Below, piece after piece: positions 1 through 9,406 of a stretch of DNA of 64,000 nucleotides. The stretch lies in the NCBI RefSeq assembly GCF_014323405.1, contig NZ_JACRWE010000004.1, positions 310,001 through 374,000 of the forward strand, written 5' to 3'. The notes under the pieces are model-generated. The model did no database searches, was not told the DNA's origin, and saw nothing but the letters and a program-made list of their open reading frames with translations. The DNA is from Romboutsia faecis (lineage in GTDB: Bacteria; Bacillota; Clostridia; Peptostreptococcales; Peptostreptococcaceae). Both the position numbers and the translations under genes were made by a program. Positions within the stretch are counted from its first letter, which is position 1, and each line of letters opens with the position of its first letter.

Positions 1-1246
1 TCAATTTTTATTTGGAGGAGTAAAGGGGTTAAATGCTTTTTATCCAGAAGATGTTCAAGACTCACAATATATCCCAAAAATAACTTTTGATAATTTTGAA
101 GTAGGAGGTAAGAATTACAGCAATATAGACGGTTTAAATTTTAATTATAATGATAATTTATTCAGAATAAAATATTTTATACCAGAATATAAGAAAAATA
201 ATAATGTACAGTTTTATTACAAGTTAGAAGGATACATAGAAGATTGGATATTAGTGAATAGTAATGAAGTAATATTTAATAAACTAGATCCAGGAAAGTA
301 TACATTCAAGATAAAAGCAAGAAGTCAGAATGGTACTATTGGAAAAGAAAGCAGTATAAGTTTTACAGTAAATCAACCTTTATGGAAAACTAAGGGGGCA
401 ATAGTATTATATGTAGGAGTATTCTTAACTGTGATCTATATGCAAATAACTAAGGTAAGAAGATTAGATGCATTGATAAACAAAAGAACTCAAGAATTAA
501 ATAAAGAGATGCAAAAAAATAGCGAACTACTGAATAAAGTTATAGAAGCAGAAAGAAGTAAAAATAATTACTTTATAAACCTTTCGCATGAACTAAGAAC
601 GCCTTTAAATGTAATTAGTTCAGTAGAACAGTTAATTACAAATCTTAGTAAGTCAGAAAAAGGCATAACTAAAGAAAAATTAGAATACTATATGGACGTA
701 ATGAAGAAAAACATTACTAGACTATTAAACTTAATAAATAATATAATAGATACAACTAAGGTTGAAAATGGAAAATATAAAATTACTTTACAAGAACAAG
801 ATATTGTTTATATAGTAGAAGAAACTGCACTAGGTCTAAAGGATGCTATAGAATCTTTAGGTATCAATTTTATAATTGATACAGATGTAGAAGAAAAAAT
901 AATAAGATGTGATAAATATGAGATTGAAAGGTGTATTGTGAATTTATTAAGTAATGCATCTAAATTTACACCAAAAGATGGAACTATTAAAGTTGATATA
1001 AAAGACTTGGGCAAAAGAGTAATGATAAGTATAGAAGATACGGGAATTGGTATAGCTAAAAAATATCATGAAACAATTTTTAATAGATTTAATCAGATAC
1101 TTGATGAAAATACTGAAGTTAAAGGTGGAAGTGGATTAGGATTAACTATTACTAAGCATATTATAGACTTACACAATGGAGAAATATATGTTGAAAGTGA
1201 AAAGGATAAAGGAACGAAATTTATAATTATTTTACCTGAAAAATAA
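1..1246 (+). CDS. Propeller-type sensor histidine kinase, 3' part (5' end outside window)
   Basis: The reading frame is open from base 2, so the first in-frame ATG (254) is internal and the gene begins left of the window. The visible protein starts with a last propeller-repeat signature (FGGVKGLNAFYPEDV), followed by a Y_Y_Y-type beta-sandwich ending near GKYTFKIKARSQNG. One membrane helix follows (AIVLYVGVFLTVIYM, about 400-440), then a short coiled linker, a HisKA box (NLSHELRTPLN, about 587-610) and an HATPase domain (NLLSNASKFT, DTGIGIA, GSGLGLTI). Such kinases sense an extracytoplasmic ligand through the propeller and transfer phosphate to a response regulator. No receiver domain or regulator gene follows before the terminator, so the partner is unknown. 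Confidence 0.88.
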   Translation, partial: QFLFGGVKGLNAFYPEDVQDSQYIPKITFDNFEVGGKNYSNIDGLNFNYNDNLFRIKYFIPEYKKNNNVQFYYKLEGYIEDWILVNSNEVIFNKLDPGKYTFKIKARSQNGTIGKESSISFTVNQPLWKTKGAIVLYVGVFLTVIYMQITKVRRLDALINKRTQELNKEMQKNSELLNKVIEAERSKNNYFINLSHELRTPLNVISSVEQLITNLSKSEKGITKEKLEYYMDVMKKNITRLLNLINNIIDTTKVENGKYKITLQEQDIVYIVEETALGLKDAIESLGINFIIDTDVEEKIIRCDKYEIERCIVNLLSNASKFTPKDGTIKVDIKDLGKRVMISIEDTGIGIAKKYHETIFNRFNQILDENTEVKGGSGLGLTITKHIIDLHNGEIYVESEKDKGTKFIIILPEK

Positions 1247-1270
1247 ATTAATATATCACATTAAATTTTG

Positions 1271-1307
1271 AAAAGATATTGACCAAATAGTCAATATCTT
1301 TTTATTT
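1271..1307 (+). terminator. Intrinsic terminator of the sensor kinase gene
   Basis: A perfect 13-bp stem (AAAAGATATTGAC, 1271-1283, with its complement at 1290-1302) closes a 6-nt loop and runs into a T-rich tail. Confidence 0.85.
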
Positions 1308-1423
1308 TAGAAATCCTAGGATAACTAATTAAGTTATATATTAATATTTAAAGTTAACATTATATATAAATAAATCATAAAATACCTTGTGAAATAAAAT
1401 TATTATAGCTTAGGGAGGTAGAT

Positions 1424-1933
1424 ATGGATAATTCTTCTTGTCACAAATATGATATACAACAAATATTTGGTTTATATAATGCGTCTAAACCAAATGCATA
1501 TGCACGTATAAAAGGAGGACCATTAGCACCATGTATTGTAGGTGATATATTTTTATACCAGTTAGATGAAGGGGTTTATATTAAAGCTTATATAACTGGT
1601 ATTCCTAATATAAATAATCAAACTAGTTCCTTTCATGGATTTCATATCCATGAAGTTGGGGATTGTACAGTAGGTAATGCGAATGATCCTTTTACAGCTG
1701 CTAAATCACATTATAATCCAACTGGTGCAGAGCATCCTATGCATGCTGGAGACTTACCACCAATTTTATCTGCAAATGGGGTAGGTATACTTTCTTTTTA
1801 TACTAATAGATTCACTGTTGATCAAGTTATAGGAAAGTCATTTATATTGCATCAAGGTTATGATGATTTTACATCACAACCTGCAGGAAATGCTGGATCT
1901 AGATTAGCTTGTGGAGTTATAGTTTATTATTAA
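1424..1933 (+). CDS. Cu/Zn-type superoxide dismutase family protein
   Basis: The 169-aa product carries the Cu/Zn SOD metal set: HIH (His74, His76), bridging His96 in SHYNP, then His104, His107 and Asp110 in EHPMHAGDLP, and His143 in LHQGYDD. Cys81 and Cys163 (LACGVI) sit where the family disulfide lies, and the arginine of GNAGSRLACG is kept. Known members dismutate superoxide, usually outside the cytoplasm. No signal peptide or lipobox is visible, so location is uncertain; some related Bacillus/clostridial proteins are spore- or surface-associated. The start is fixed by GGGAGGT just upstream. It stands alone between two terminators. A Cu/Zn-type SOD is unusual in an apparently strict anaerobe. 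Confidence 0.88.
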   Translation: MDNSSCHKYDIQQIFGLYNASKPNAYARIKGGPLAPCIVGDIFLYQLDEGVYIKAYITGIPNINNQTSSFHGFHIHEVGDCTVGNANDPFTAAKSHYNPTGAEHPMHAGDLPPILSANGVGILSFYTNRFTVDQVIGKSFILHQGYDDFTSQPAGNAGSRLACGVIVYY

Positions 1934-1966
1934 AGTTTAATGTAAAAACAAAATATAAAAACTATA

Positions 1967-2008
1967 AAAGCTCATAGACGATGCAAATTGTCTGTGGGCT
2001 TTATTTAA
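1967..2008 (+). terminator. Intrinsic terminator after the SOD gene
   Basis: A 13-bp stem (AAAGCTCATAGAC at 1967-1979 with 1990-2002, two G-T wobbles) is followed by a T-rich tail. Confidence 0.75.
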
Positions 2009-2059
2009 TTTTATAATTTAAAACATTATATTCTTTGTACTCAAATAAATATTTATTTT

Positions 2060-2089
2060 TTGAACATAATAAATTAAAGAGAATATAAG
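2060..2089 (+). promoter_or_regulatory. Candidate sigma-A promoter of the Ugp-like operon
   Basis: TTGAAC at 2060-2065 and TATAAG at 2084-2089 are separated by 18 bp, about 75 bp ahead of the ATPase gene. No operator-like dyad was recognised beside it. Confidence 0.4.
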
Positions 2090-2164
2090 AGTGAATTAGT
2101 ATGATTATATTGTTTATGGATTAGTGCAAATATAAAAATTAAAATAGAATATTAGAGGTGAAAT

Positions 2165-3235
2165 ATGATACATATTGAGAAACTTAAAAAAGTTTATGAT
2201 AACGGCTATGAAGCTTTAAAAAGCATTGACCTAGAAATAAATGAAGGAGAACTTATTTGTTTATTAGGTCCTAGTGGTTGTGGAAAAACAACAATTCTTA
2301 ATTTACTAGCAGGCTTATTAGACCCTACTAGTGGTGATATTAGATTTGATAATGAATCGATAATTGGAAAGCATCCAAAAGATAGAAATATTGGTTTAGT
2401 ATTTCAAAACTATGCACTATATCCACATATGAGTGTTCTAGAGAATGTTATGTTTCCTCTTACTGTTGGAAAAAATAAAAAAACAAAGAGTGAAGCCTTC
2501 GAAGCTGCAAAAAAATATATGAAAGTTACAAGTATTGAAGAGTTAGCAGATAAAAAGCCAGGAGAAATGTCAGGGGGTCAGCAACAAAGAGTTGCTATAA
2601 CAAGGGCATTAGTTCAAAATCCTAAGATATTATTGCTAGATGAGCCATTAAGTAATTTAGATGCAAGACTTAGATTAAAAATAAGAGAAGAAATTAGAAG
2701 ATTAGTTAAGGAGATTGGTATTACGACCATATTTGTAACTCATGACCAAGAAGAAGCTTTATCTATAAGTGACAGAATAGTCTTGATGAACCAAGGAATT
2801 GTGCAACAATTTGATATGCCTCAAAATTTATACTTAGAACCAGCTAATTTATTTGTAGCTAAGTTTATGGGAAATCCAATAATTAATACTTATGAAATGA
2901 AAAAAGAAGGAAATGTATTAAAAGGTGATGATTTTTCAATTGATATAAATTTATTAAATAAGAATAGATTTAAAGATGAATTGAATGAAGAAAATTATGT
3001 TGTTGGAATTAGGGCAGAGTATTTTGAATTAAGTAAAAATCCTTTATTTAGAGTTAAAATTGAATCTACTGAATTAATAGGAAAAGATTGCATTTTAAAC
3101 TTTTATGTTAATGGTAAGATTTCAAAATCAGTTACAGATACGCATAATAAGATAACTGAAGGTGAAGGAGTAGGATTTGATATTGATTACAATAGCATTT
3201 ATATATTTAAAGAGAATGGAGTTAGAGTGTACTAA
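2165..3235 (+). CDS. Sugar/glycerol-3-phosphate-type ABC transporter ATPase (UgpC/MsmK-like)
   Basis: The 356-aa ATPase has Walker A GPSGCGKT (residues 35-42), Q-loop FQNYALYPHM, signature SGGQQQR (about 136-142), Walker B ILLLDE (155-160) and the H-loop VTHDQ. The extra C-terminal region from about residue 235 is the TOBE/MOI-type regulatory domain of the MalK/UgpC/MsmK group. It would energise the two permeases that follow; its stop overlaps the next start. Because the ATPase is operon-encoded rather than shared, it is probably dedicated to this importer. The substrate cannot be read from the ATPase. Confidence 0.92.
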   Translation: MIHIEKLKKVYDNGYEALKSIDLEINEGELICLLGPSGCGKTTILNLLAGLLDPTSGDIRFDNESIIGKHPKDRNIGLVFQNYALYPHMSVLENVMFPLTVGKNKKTKSEAFEAAKKYMKVTSIEELADKKPGEMSGGQQQRVAITRALVQNPKILLLDEPLSNLDARLRLKIREEIRRLVKEIGITTIFVTHDQEEALSISDRIVLMNQGIVQQFDMPQNLYLEPANLFVAKFMGNPIINTYEMKKEGNVLKGDDFSIDINLLNKNRFKDELNEENYVVGIRAEYFELSKNPLFRVKIESTELIGKDCILNFYVNGKISKSVTDTHNKITEGEGVGFDIDYNSIYIFKENGVRVY

Positions 3236-4116
3236 TGAGAAAATTAAAATACAGTGCTGAAAACTCACCACAAGCATGGCTGTTCTTATTACCTGCTTTG
3301 ATAATAATAGGGATATTTAATGTATTCCCATTATTTAGAACCTTCATTATATCTTTCCAAAAAGGAACTTTAAATAATTTAGTTTACAATGGTACAAGAA
3401 ATTACCAAATTGTTTTAAATGACCCTAAATTTCATACAGCAATTGGAAATACATCACTTTACGCTTTTATAGTTGTTCCTGTAGGACTTATAATATCTAT
3501 GTTTATTGCAGTTACAATTTATGAAAAAATAAGATACAAAGATGTTTTTGAAACTATATTCTTCATACCATATTTAACAAGTATAATCGCAGTTGGTATT
3601 GTATTTAGATTTTTATTAAATGGGGATTATGGTTTTGTTAATTATCTATTAGGATTAATAAGAATTGGACCAATAAATTTCTTAGATGACCCTAAAATGA
3701 GTATGTTTACTCTTATTATATTTGGTATTTGGTCATCACTTGCATTTAATATAATTATATTACTTTCAGGATTAAGAAATGTAGATGATAGTTATTATAA
3801 AGTTGCAGATATGTTTGGTGCAACAAAGAAAGAACAATTTTTTAGGATAACATTACCACAAATGATACCAATCATTACATTTTTACTAATGGTAAACTTT
3901 ATAAATGCATTTAAGGTATATTCACAAGTGTTTGCTATATTTAATGGAAAAGCTGGTATCGCAGATAGTGCTACTACTGCTGTTTTTTATATTTTCAATA
4001 AGTTCTATGTTGAAAATCGATATGGTCAAGGTATGGCAGCTGCAGTTATACTATTTATTTTAATTTTAATTTTCACAGTAATTCAAAACTTTGTACTAAA
4101 GAGAATATCTAAGTAG
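3235..4116 (+). CDS. ABC transporter permease (UgpA/MalF-like)
   Basis: This 293-aa integral membrane protein has about six helices and the cytoplasmic coupling motif of binding-protein-dependent permeases (EAA loop, around DMFGATKKEQFFRITLPQMIP, with the conserved G before the hydrophobic residues). It begins on the last base of the ATPase stop codon (ATGA-type overlap), so translation is coupled. It should form the membrane channel as a heterodimer with the next gene product. The family takes up sugars, polyols and glycerol-3-phosphate or its diesters. Confidence 0.92.
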   Translation: MRKLKYSAENSPQAWLFLLPALIIIGIFNVFPLFRTFIISFQKGTLNNLVYNGTRNYQIVLNDPKFHTAIGNTSLYAFIVVPVGLIISMFIAVTIYEKIRYKDVFETIFFIPYLTSIIAVGIVFRFLLNGDYGFVNYLLGLIRIGPINFLDDPKMSMFTLIIFGIWSSLAFNIIILLSGLRNVDDSYYKVADMFGATKKEQFFRITLPQMIPIITFLLMVNFINAFKVYSQVFAIFNGKAGIADSATTAVFYIFNKFYVENRYGQGMAAAVILFILILIFTVIQNFVLKRISK

Positions 4117-4124
4117 GTGAAAAC

Positions 4125-4943
4125 ATGAAAAAATTTAATTCAGTTTTATCGTATATATTTATTATTATTATGTCGGTAATTACATTGTTTCCTTTTGTAT
4201 ATATGATTTTATCAAGTTTTATGACTTTTCAAGAGGCAACTAGTTTACCACCAACATTAATACCTAAACATTTTCAATGGGAAAACTTCCGTTTAGCAAT
4301 GGAGCAAGCTCCATTTGTTAGATATTTTTTCAACACTATTATAGTTGCAGGACTATCAACAATAGGAACTTTAATAACTTCTATTCTTGCGGCATTTGCA
4401 TTAGTTAAATTAGAGTTTAAATATAAAAATGTCGTTATATTATGTATGGCAGCACTACTTATGGTGCCATATGAAGTTACAGTATTTACAAATTATCAAA
4501 CTATAGCACAACTTGGACTACTAGACACATACACCGCTTTAATAGTACCATCTCTTGCAAGTGTATTTTATATATTTTATTTAAATGGATATCTTGCAAG
4601 TATACCTTTATCTTATTATAAAGCAGCAAAAATTGATGGATGCAGTGATTTAGAATTTATTCGTAGAATATTAATTCCATTAGCAAAACCGTCGTTATTC
4701 ACTATGGGAATATTAAGTTTTATTAATGGATGGAATTCATTCTTATGGCCAATCCTTGTTACTAATAGCAAAGAAATGAGGTTGTTGAGTAATGGATTAA
4801 GCTCATTCGCTACTGAAAGTGGTACAAATGTTCAACTACAGATGGCTGCATCTACAATAGCTATAGTACCAATTTTAATTTTATATTTAATTTTTAGAAA
4901 ACAAATAATCAGAGGAGTTGTTAAGAGTGGTATTAAAGGATAA
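4125..4943 (+). CDS. ABC transporter permease (UgpE/MalG-like)
   Basis: The 272-aa membrane protein resembles the second permease of carbohydrate/glycerophosphate importers: six predicted helices, an N-terminal helix SYIFIIIMSVITLFPFVYM, and the EAA loop AAKIDGCSDLEFIRRILIPLAKPS. AGGTGAAAAC precedes its ATG only 8 bp after the previous stop. Its 3' end overlaps the start of the metallo-beta-lactamase gene, showing that this unexpected gene belongs to the same transcript. Confidence 0.92.
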   Translation: MKKFNSVLSYIFIIIMSVITLFPFVYMILSSFMTFQEATSLPPTLIPKHFQWENFRLAMEQAPFVRYFFNTIIVAGLSTIGTLITSILAAFALVKLEFKYKNVVILCMAALLMVPYEVTVFTNYQTIAQLGLLDTYTALIVPSLASVFYIFYLNGYLASIPLSYYKAAKIDGCSDLEFIRRILIPLAKPSLFTMGILSFINGWNSFLWPILVTNSKEMRLLSNGLSSFATESGTNVQLQMAASTIAIVPILILYLIFRKQIIRGVVKSGIKG

Positions 4944-6222
4944 AAAAACGAAAATTACATTTCATAATGGAATTTTAACTATAGGAGGAACTATTATAGA
5001 AGTTTCCTATGAAGATAGCCATATATTCTTTGACTTTGGAAGTGAATATGACCCAGCATCAGAAGTACAACCTACAGACTTACAAGGTTTATTAGATGAA
5101 GGATTAGTTCCATATTTAAACAATATATATGATCCAAGTATACATATAAGAGGATATAAGTCATATGAAGATGATTTTAAATACACTGCGGTATTTTTAT
5201 CGCATGTTCATTTAGATCACTCTAAGATTGTTAATTATTTGAATCCAAATATACCGATGTATACCTTAGAAGGTACAAAATCGTTGCTTAATACTTTAAA
5301 TATTAATGACGATTTTCTTTTTCCTTTTCATGAAAAGAAAAACTCAAATACTAGAGATATCGTTGGAGTAAAAGAAAATGAAATTATTGAAGTTGGAAAG
5401 ATTCAGGTTAAGGTAATTCCGGTTGATCATGATGCATATGGAGCATGTGGATTATTAATTAATACACCAGATTTAGTAATTTCATATACTGGTGATATTA
5501 GACTTCATGGTTATAGAAAAGAAGATACATTAAATTTTTGTGAGGAAAGTAAAAATTGTGATGTATTACTAATAGAAGGCGTTAGTGTATCTTTTCAAGA
5601 TTTTGATGAGGATATCAGTGATAAAGAAATATCTAATGAACAACAGTTAATAGATAAAATTAATGAAATAATTAAAAATAACCCTAATAAGCAAATAACA
5701 TTTAATTATTATATTTCAAATATAGAAAGAATTTTAAATATAATAAAGACTAATTCAAGAATAGTTGTTTTAGATGCATATTACTCATATGTACTAAAGG
5801 AAGCTACTGGATATGAGTCTTATTATTATCAATTAGATGATAAAGAGTACGGATTAAATGAAAAGTACAAAATAGATTTTGAAGAATTACTAAATGATGA
5901 AGAGCGCTTTTTCTGGCAATTAGATGTACTTGCTGTTTTACATATGGATAAATTAAAAAAAGGTGGAATTTATATTCATTCTAATGCAACTCCATTAGGT
6001 GAATTTGATCCAGCATATAAAACATTCGTAGAATTATTTAATAACCACGATATAGAATTTGTTAGATTATCATGTAGTGGTCATGCTCATCCATATGACT
6101 TAATTAAAATAATAAACTTAATTAAACCTAAGCTTTTAGTTCCGATTCATTCTTATCATCCAGAAAGACTTTACAATGAATCAGGAGATGTATTATTACC
6201 AGAAAGAGGACAAACAATATAA
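4927..6222 (+). CDS. RNase J-like metallo-beta-lactamase-fold hydrolase embedded in the ABC operon
   Basis: I start it at GTG 4927: AGAGGAG (4911-4917) lies 9 nt upstream, whereas TTG 4918 would abut the ribosome site. The 431-aa protein has the MBL metal box HVHLDH (His93, His95, Asp97, His98), a further ligand region (PVDHDAYGACG), YTGDIRLHG and a C-terminal PIHSYHPE, as in the RNase J/beta-CASP group, though it is shorter than RNase J (about 550 aa). No signal peptide is seen, so it should be cytoplasmic. It lies between permease and binding protein, which suggests it processes the imported compound, perhaps a phosphodiester. A nuclease role is the alternative. Confidence 0.8.
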   Translation: MVLKDKKTKITFHNGILTIGGTIIEVSYEDSHIFFDFGSEYDPASEVQPTDLQGLLDEGLVPYLNNIYDPSIHIRGYKSYEDDFKYTAVFLSHVHLDHSKIVNYLNPNIPMYTLEGTKSLLNTLNINDDFLFPFHEKKNSNTRDIVGVKENEIIEVGKIQVKVIPVDHDAYGACGLLINTPDLVISYTGDIRLHGYRKEDTLNFCEESKNCDVLLIEGVSVSFQDFDEDISDKEISNEQQLIDKINEIIKNNPNKQITFNYYISNIERILNIIKTNSRIVVLDAYYSYVLKEATGYESYYYQLDDKEYGLNEKYKIDFEELLNDEERFFWQLDVLAVLHMDKLKKGGIYIHSNATPLGEFDPAYKTFVELFNNHDIEFVRLSCSGHAHPYDLIKIINLIKPKLLVPIHSYHPERLYNESGDVLLPERGQTI

Positions 6223-6236
6223 AAGGAGGCAAAAAA

Positions 6237-7490
6237 ATGAAGTATAAAAAGCTAGTAGCAATAGCTTTATCAGTAGGTCTAATGACTGCTTGTGGTAAAG
6301 CTCCTACAACAACTAATGAAGAAATAGTTACTGAAATTAAGGATCCAGTAGAAATAACATTTTGGCATGCAATGAACGGTGAACAAGAAAAAGCCCTACA
6401 AAAACTAACTAAAGAGTTTACTGATAAAAATACTAATATAAAAGTAACTTTACAAAATCAATCTAGCTATCCCGATTTACAGCAAAAAATAACTGCTACC
6501 CTTGCAAGCCCAAAGGATTTACCAACAATAACTCAGGCATATCCTGACTGGATGTTAAATGCAGTACAAGATAATTTACTTGTTGATTTAGGGGCATATA
6601 TAAACAATGATAAACTTAAATTTGATAATTATGATGATATCTTATCAAGTTTTAGAGAATCATCAAAAATAGATGGGAAAATATATGGTATACCATTTAA
6701 TAAATCAACAGAAGTTATTTGGTATAACAAAACATTATTTGATGAATTAAATATAAAACCTCCAACAAGTTACGAAGAATTAACTAAGGTTGCGAAAGAA
6801 ATAAAAGATAAAAAAGGCATTGTAGGTGCTGGATTTGACTCATTAAATACTTACTATACTACTTTTTTAAAGAAAGAAGGGGTAGTATTTGATTCAAAAT
6901 TTGATCCAACTAGTGATGCATCAGTTAAAGCTGTAAACTATTATTTAGATGGTATTAAAGAAGGCTATTTTAGAATAGCAGGTACAGACAAATTTTTATC
7001 AGGGCCATTTGGTAATGGAACTTTAGCTATGTATATAGGATCTAATGCCGGAGAATCTTTTGTTAAACAAAGTGTTGGTGATAAATTTGAAGTTGGTGTT
7101 GCTCCTTATCCATCAAAACCATCTTTACAACAAGGTACTGATGTATATATGTTCTCTAGTGCAACTACAGAACAAAGAACTGCAGCATATGAATATTTAA
7201 AATTCATGACTACAACAGAAAATCAGATTACATGGGCTAAAGAAACTGGATACATACCAGTTAGAAAAAGCGCTATTGATTCAGATCAATATAAAAACTC
7301 TGGAAGTTTAATAGCCCCAATTTTAGCAGATGCAACTAGTGATTTATATACAAATCCTATTTTAAGTGGTGCAGATAGTGCATTCCGTGAATCAGGAACA
7401 GTATTAGAATCAATATTAGCTGCTCCTAATACTGATATAAATAAAAAATTAGAAGAATTTAAAAACTCTTTAAATTCAATTTGGGAATAA
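6237..7490 (+). CDS. Lipoprotein solute-binding protein of the Ugp-like importer
   Basis: The 417-aa protein has a lipoprotein signal with lipobox LMTAC (Cys19), then the type-1 extracellular binding-protein fold typical of UgpB/MalE (ITFWHAMNGEQEKALQKLTKEF; LVDLGAYI; ETGYIPVRKSAI). It should be tethered outside the membrane and deliver ligand to the two permeases. It follows the MBL gene by 14 bp with AAAGGAGG. UgpB-type proteins bind glycerol-3-phosphate or glycerophosphodiesters, but sugar binders share this fold, so the ligand is open. It is the last gene before a terminator. Confidence 0.9.
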   Translation: MKYKKLVAIALSVGLMTACGKAPTTTNEEIVTEIKDPVEITFWHAMNGEQEKALQKLTKEFTDKNTNIKVTLQNQSSYPDLQQKITATLASPKDLPTITQAYPDWMLNAVQDNLLVDLGAYINNDKLKFDNYDDILSSFRESSKIDGKIYGIPFNKSTEVIWYNKTLFDELNIKPPTSYEELTKVAKEIKDKKGIVGAGFDSLNTYYTTFLKKEGVVFDSKFDPTSDASVKAVNYYLDGIKEGYFRIAGTDKFLSGPFGNGTLAMYIGSNAGESFVKQSVGDKFEVGVAPYPSKPSLQQGTDVYMFSSATTEQRTAAYEYLKFMTTTENQITWAKETGYIPVRKSAIDSDQYKNSGSLIAPILADATSDLYTNPILSGADSAFRESGTVLESILAAPNTDINKKLEEFKNSLNSIWE

Positions 7491-7515
7491 GTAATTAGAA
7501 TATAATAAAATGCAG

Positions 7516-7553
7516 GGGTTATCTTAATATTGTGTTTTAAGATAGCCCTTTTA
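7516..7553 (+). terminator. Intrinsic terminator between binding protein and nucleotidase genes
   Basis: A 12-bp stem (GGGTTATCTTAA, 7516-7527, with 7537-7548, one wobble) ends in CCCTTTT. It probably lowers but need not abolish read-through to the next gene. Confidence 0.75.
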
Positions 7554-7646
7554 ATCTTTATTAAAATATTATTTTAAACAATAAAATAAAGTACGTAATG
7601 ATTAAGTCTTATAGATAAAAGAATTAATTCTAAAAGGAGAAACTTT

Positions 7647-9161
7647 ATGAAACTTGCTATATATCAAACAAGTGATTTACATGGATATGTATATCCAACT
7701 AATTATGTAATTGATCAATCACTTGGTATATTAAAAATTGGAAGTTATATATTAAAGGATGAGAAAAACTATGATGCATCTTTAAAGATAGATTGTGGAG
7801 ACCTAATTCAAGGATCAGCACTTTCACATTATTTATCTAAAAAAGATATAATAGATAATCCAATTATTCAAGGATTAGAATTAATAGGATACAATGTATA
7901 TGTTCTAGGAAATCATGAATTTAACTATGGATTAGGCTATCTAAATAATTCATATAAACCAGTTTCAAATAAAGTATTAAATGCAAATATTGAAGGACTA
8001 CCATTTGAGACTAAGCCATATAAAATTTTTGATTTTAATGGATTTAAAATTGCATGTATTGGACTTACGACATCATTTATACCTAACTGGGAACATGAAA
8101 GCAATATTTCAAATATAAATTTCTTAGATCCTGTAGAAATGTATAGAAAATACGAGCATGAGTTAAAGAAAAATTCTGATTTTATTATAGTGTGTTATCA
8201 TGGAGGATTTGAAAAGAGCTTAGATGAAAATATGACTCCTACTGAAAACTTGACTAAAGAAAATCAAGGAAGTGAACTTTTAGAAAACTTTGACTCAATT
8301 GATATTATTTTAAGCGGTCATCAACATAGATCTTTGATTGCTAAAATAAAAGGTGTTGTTTGCTCTCAACCTCTTAATAATGGTCAAAACTTTGCTAAAA
8401 TTATTTTAGATACAGATACGAAAGAGATTAATTATAAACTAGTTGATGTTAGTGTATTAAATGATGAAATTGATGAAAAATTAGAAGAAATATTTAAGGA
8501 TGTTCAGCTTGAGTTAAAGGATTACTTGGATGAAGAAATAGGCCATTTTGATAAAGATATTATAATTGATGATATTTTTACGGCTAGATTAAAAGGTCAT
8601 CCATTTATTAATTTCTTACATGAAGTTCAGCTTGATATTTCACATGCTGATTTTTCTGCCTTATCATTATTTGATAGTGCAATTGGATTTAAAAAAAATG
8701 TATCAATTAGAGATGTACTAATTAATTATCCATATCCAAATACATTAAAAGTTTTAAAAATTAAAGGTAGTCAGTTAAAAGAAGCTATTGAAAAAAGCGC
8801 TACTTATTTTGTTATAGAAGATAGACATATTCAAATAAATAAGGATTTTCTTGTTCCTAAGGTACAGAATTATAATTATGATACATTTGGTGGATTAAAA
8901 TATGAGATAGATTTATCTAAAGAATTTAACAATCGTGTGATATACATGGAAAAAGATAATCAACAAGTTAAGCTAGATGAATACTATACTATTGTTTTAA
9001 ATAACTATCGTGCATCTAATACATCTATATATCCATGTTATGAAAATGTTGAAATTATAAAAGAAATTAATATAGATATGAGCGAGATTATAATAGATTA
9101 TTTTCAAAAACATAATGAAGTCAAAGCAATTGATAAAGTTAATTATGTAATCAAATATTAA
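7647..9161 (+). CDS. Cytoplasmic 5'-nucleotidase / cyclic-nucleotide phosphodiesterase family protein
   Basis: The 504-aa protein has the calcineurin-like metallophosphoesterase motifs in order: TSDLHGY, CGDLIQGS, LGNHEFNYG, YHGG and SGHQHRS. A 5_nucleotid_C-type C-terminal half follows (LFDSAIGFKKNVSIRDVLINYPYPNTL). Most relatives (UshA, YfkN) are exported; this one starts directly with the catalytic domain and lacks a signal peptide, so it probably acts in the cytosol. Family substrates are nucleoside monophosphates, UDP-sugars and 2',3'-cyclic nucleotides. Its position 156 bp after the Ugp-like operon, same strand, suggests it dephosphorylates what that system imports. Confidence 0.82.
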   Translation: MKLAIYQTSDLHGYVYPTNYVIDQSLGILKIGSYILKDEKNYDASLKIDCGDLIQGSALSHYLSKKDIIDNPIIQGLELIGYNVYVLGNHEFNYGLGYLNNSYKPVSNKVLNANIEGLPFETKPYKIFDFNGFKIACIGLTTSFIPNWEHESNISNINFLDPVEMYRKYEHELKKNSDFIIVCYHGGFEKSLDENMTPTENLTKENQGSELLENFDSIDIILSGHQHRSLIAKIKGVVCSQPLNNGQNFAKIILDTDTKEINYKLVDVSVLNDEIDEKLEEIFKDVQLELKDYLDEEIGHFDKDIIIDDIFTARLKGHPFINFLHEVQLDISHADFSALSLFDSAIGFKKNVSIRDVLINYPYPNTLKVLKIKGSQLKEAIEKSATYFVIEDRHIQINKDFLVPKVQNYNYDTFGGLKYEIDLSKEFNNRVIYMEKDNQQVKLDEYYTIVLNNYRASNTSIYPCYENVEIIKEINIDMSEIIIDYFQKHNEVKAIDKVNYVIKY

Positions 9162-9164
9162 AAT

Positions 9165-9210
9165 AAAAGGAGAAAAAATTATAGTTTAATAGTGATTTTT
9201 TCTCCTTTTA
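9165..9210 (+). terminator. Intrinsic terminator after the nucleotidase gene
   Basis: A perfect 15-bp stem (9165-9179 with 9195-9209, core AAAAGGAG/CTCCTTTT) begins 3 bp after the stop codon. Confidence 0.75.
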
Positions 9211-9406
9211 TGCTTCTGTATTTCAAATTATTAATATAAAATATTTGCTAATGTTTTATTAAATTAATGGACTTGATTATGGAATAAAGTTGTTGACTAT
9301 ATAGAAATTAAGATTAATTGTAAAAAAATGTAAAAAATGTTAATATTATAATAAATATAAGGAATTATTGAGTTGGGATTTTTATTGAGGGGGATATTAG
9401 CTATAT

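Noticed and set aside
254..1246. ATG 254 as true start of the first kinase
   Set aside because: The frame is open from base 2 and already encodes propeller and Y_Y_Y sequence, so the gene enters from outside the window.
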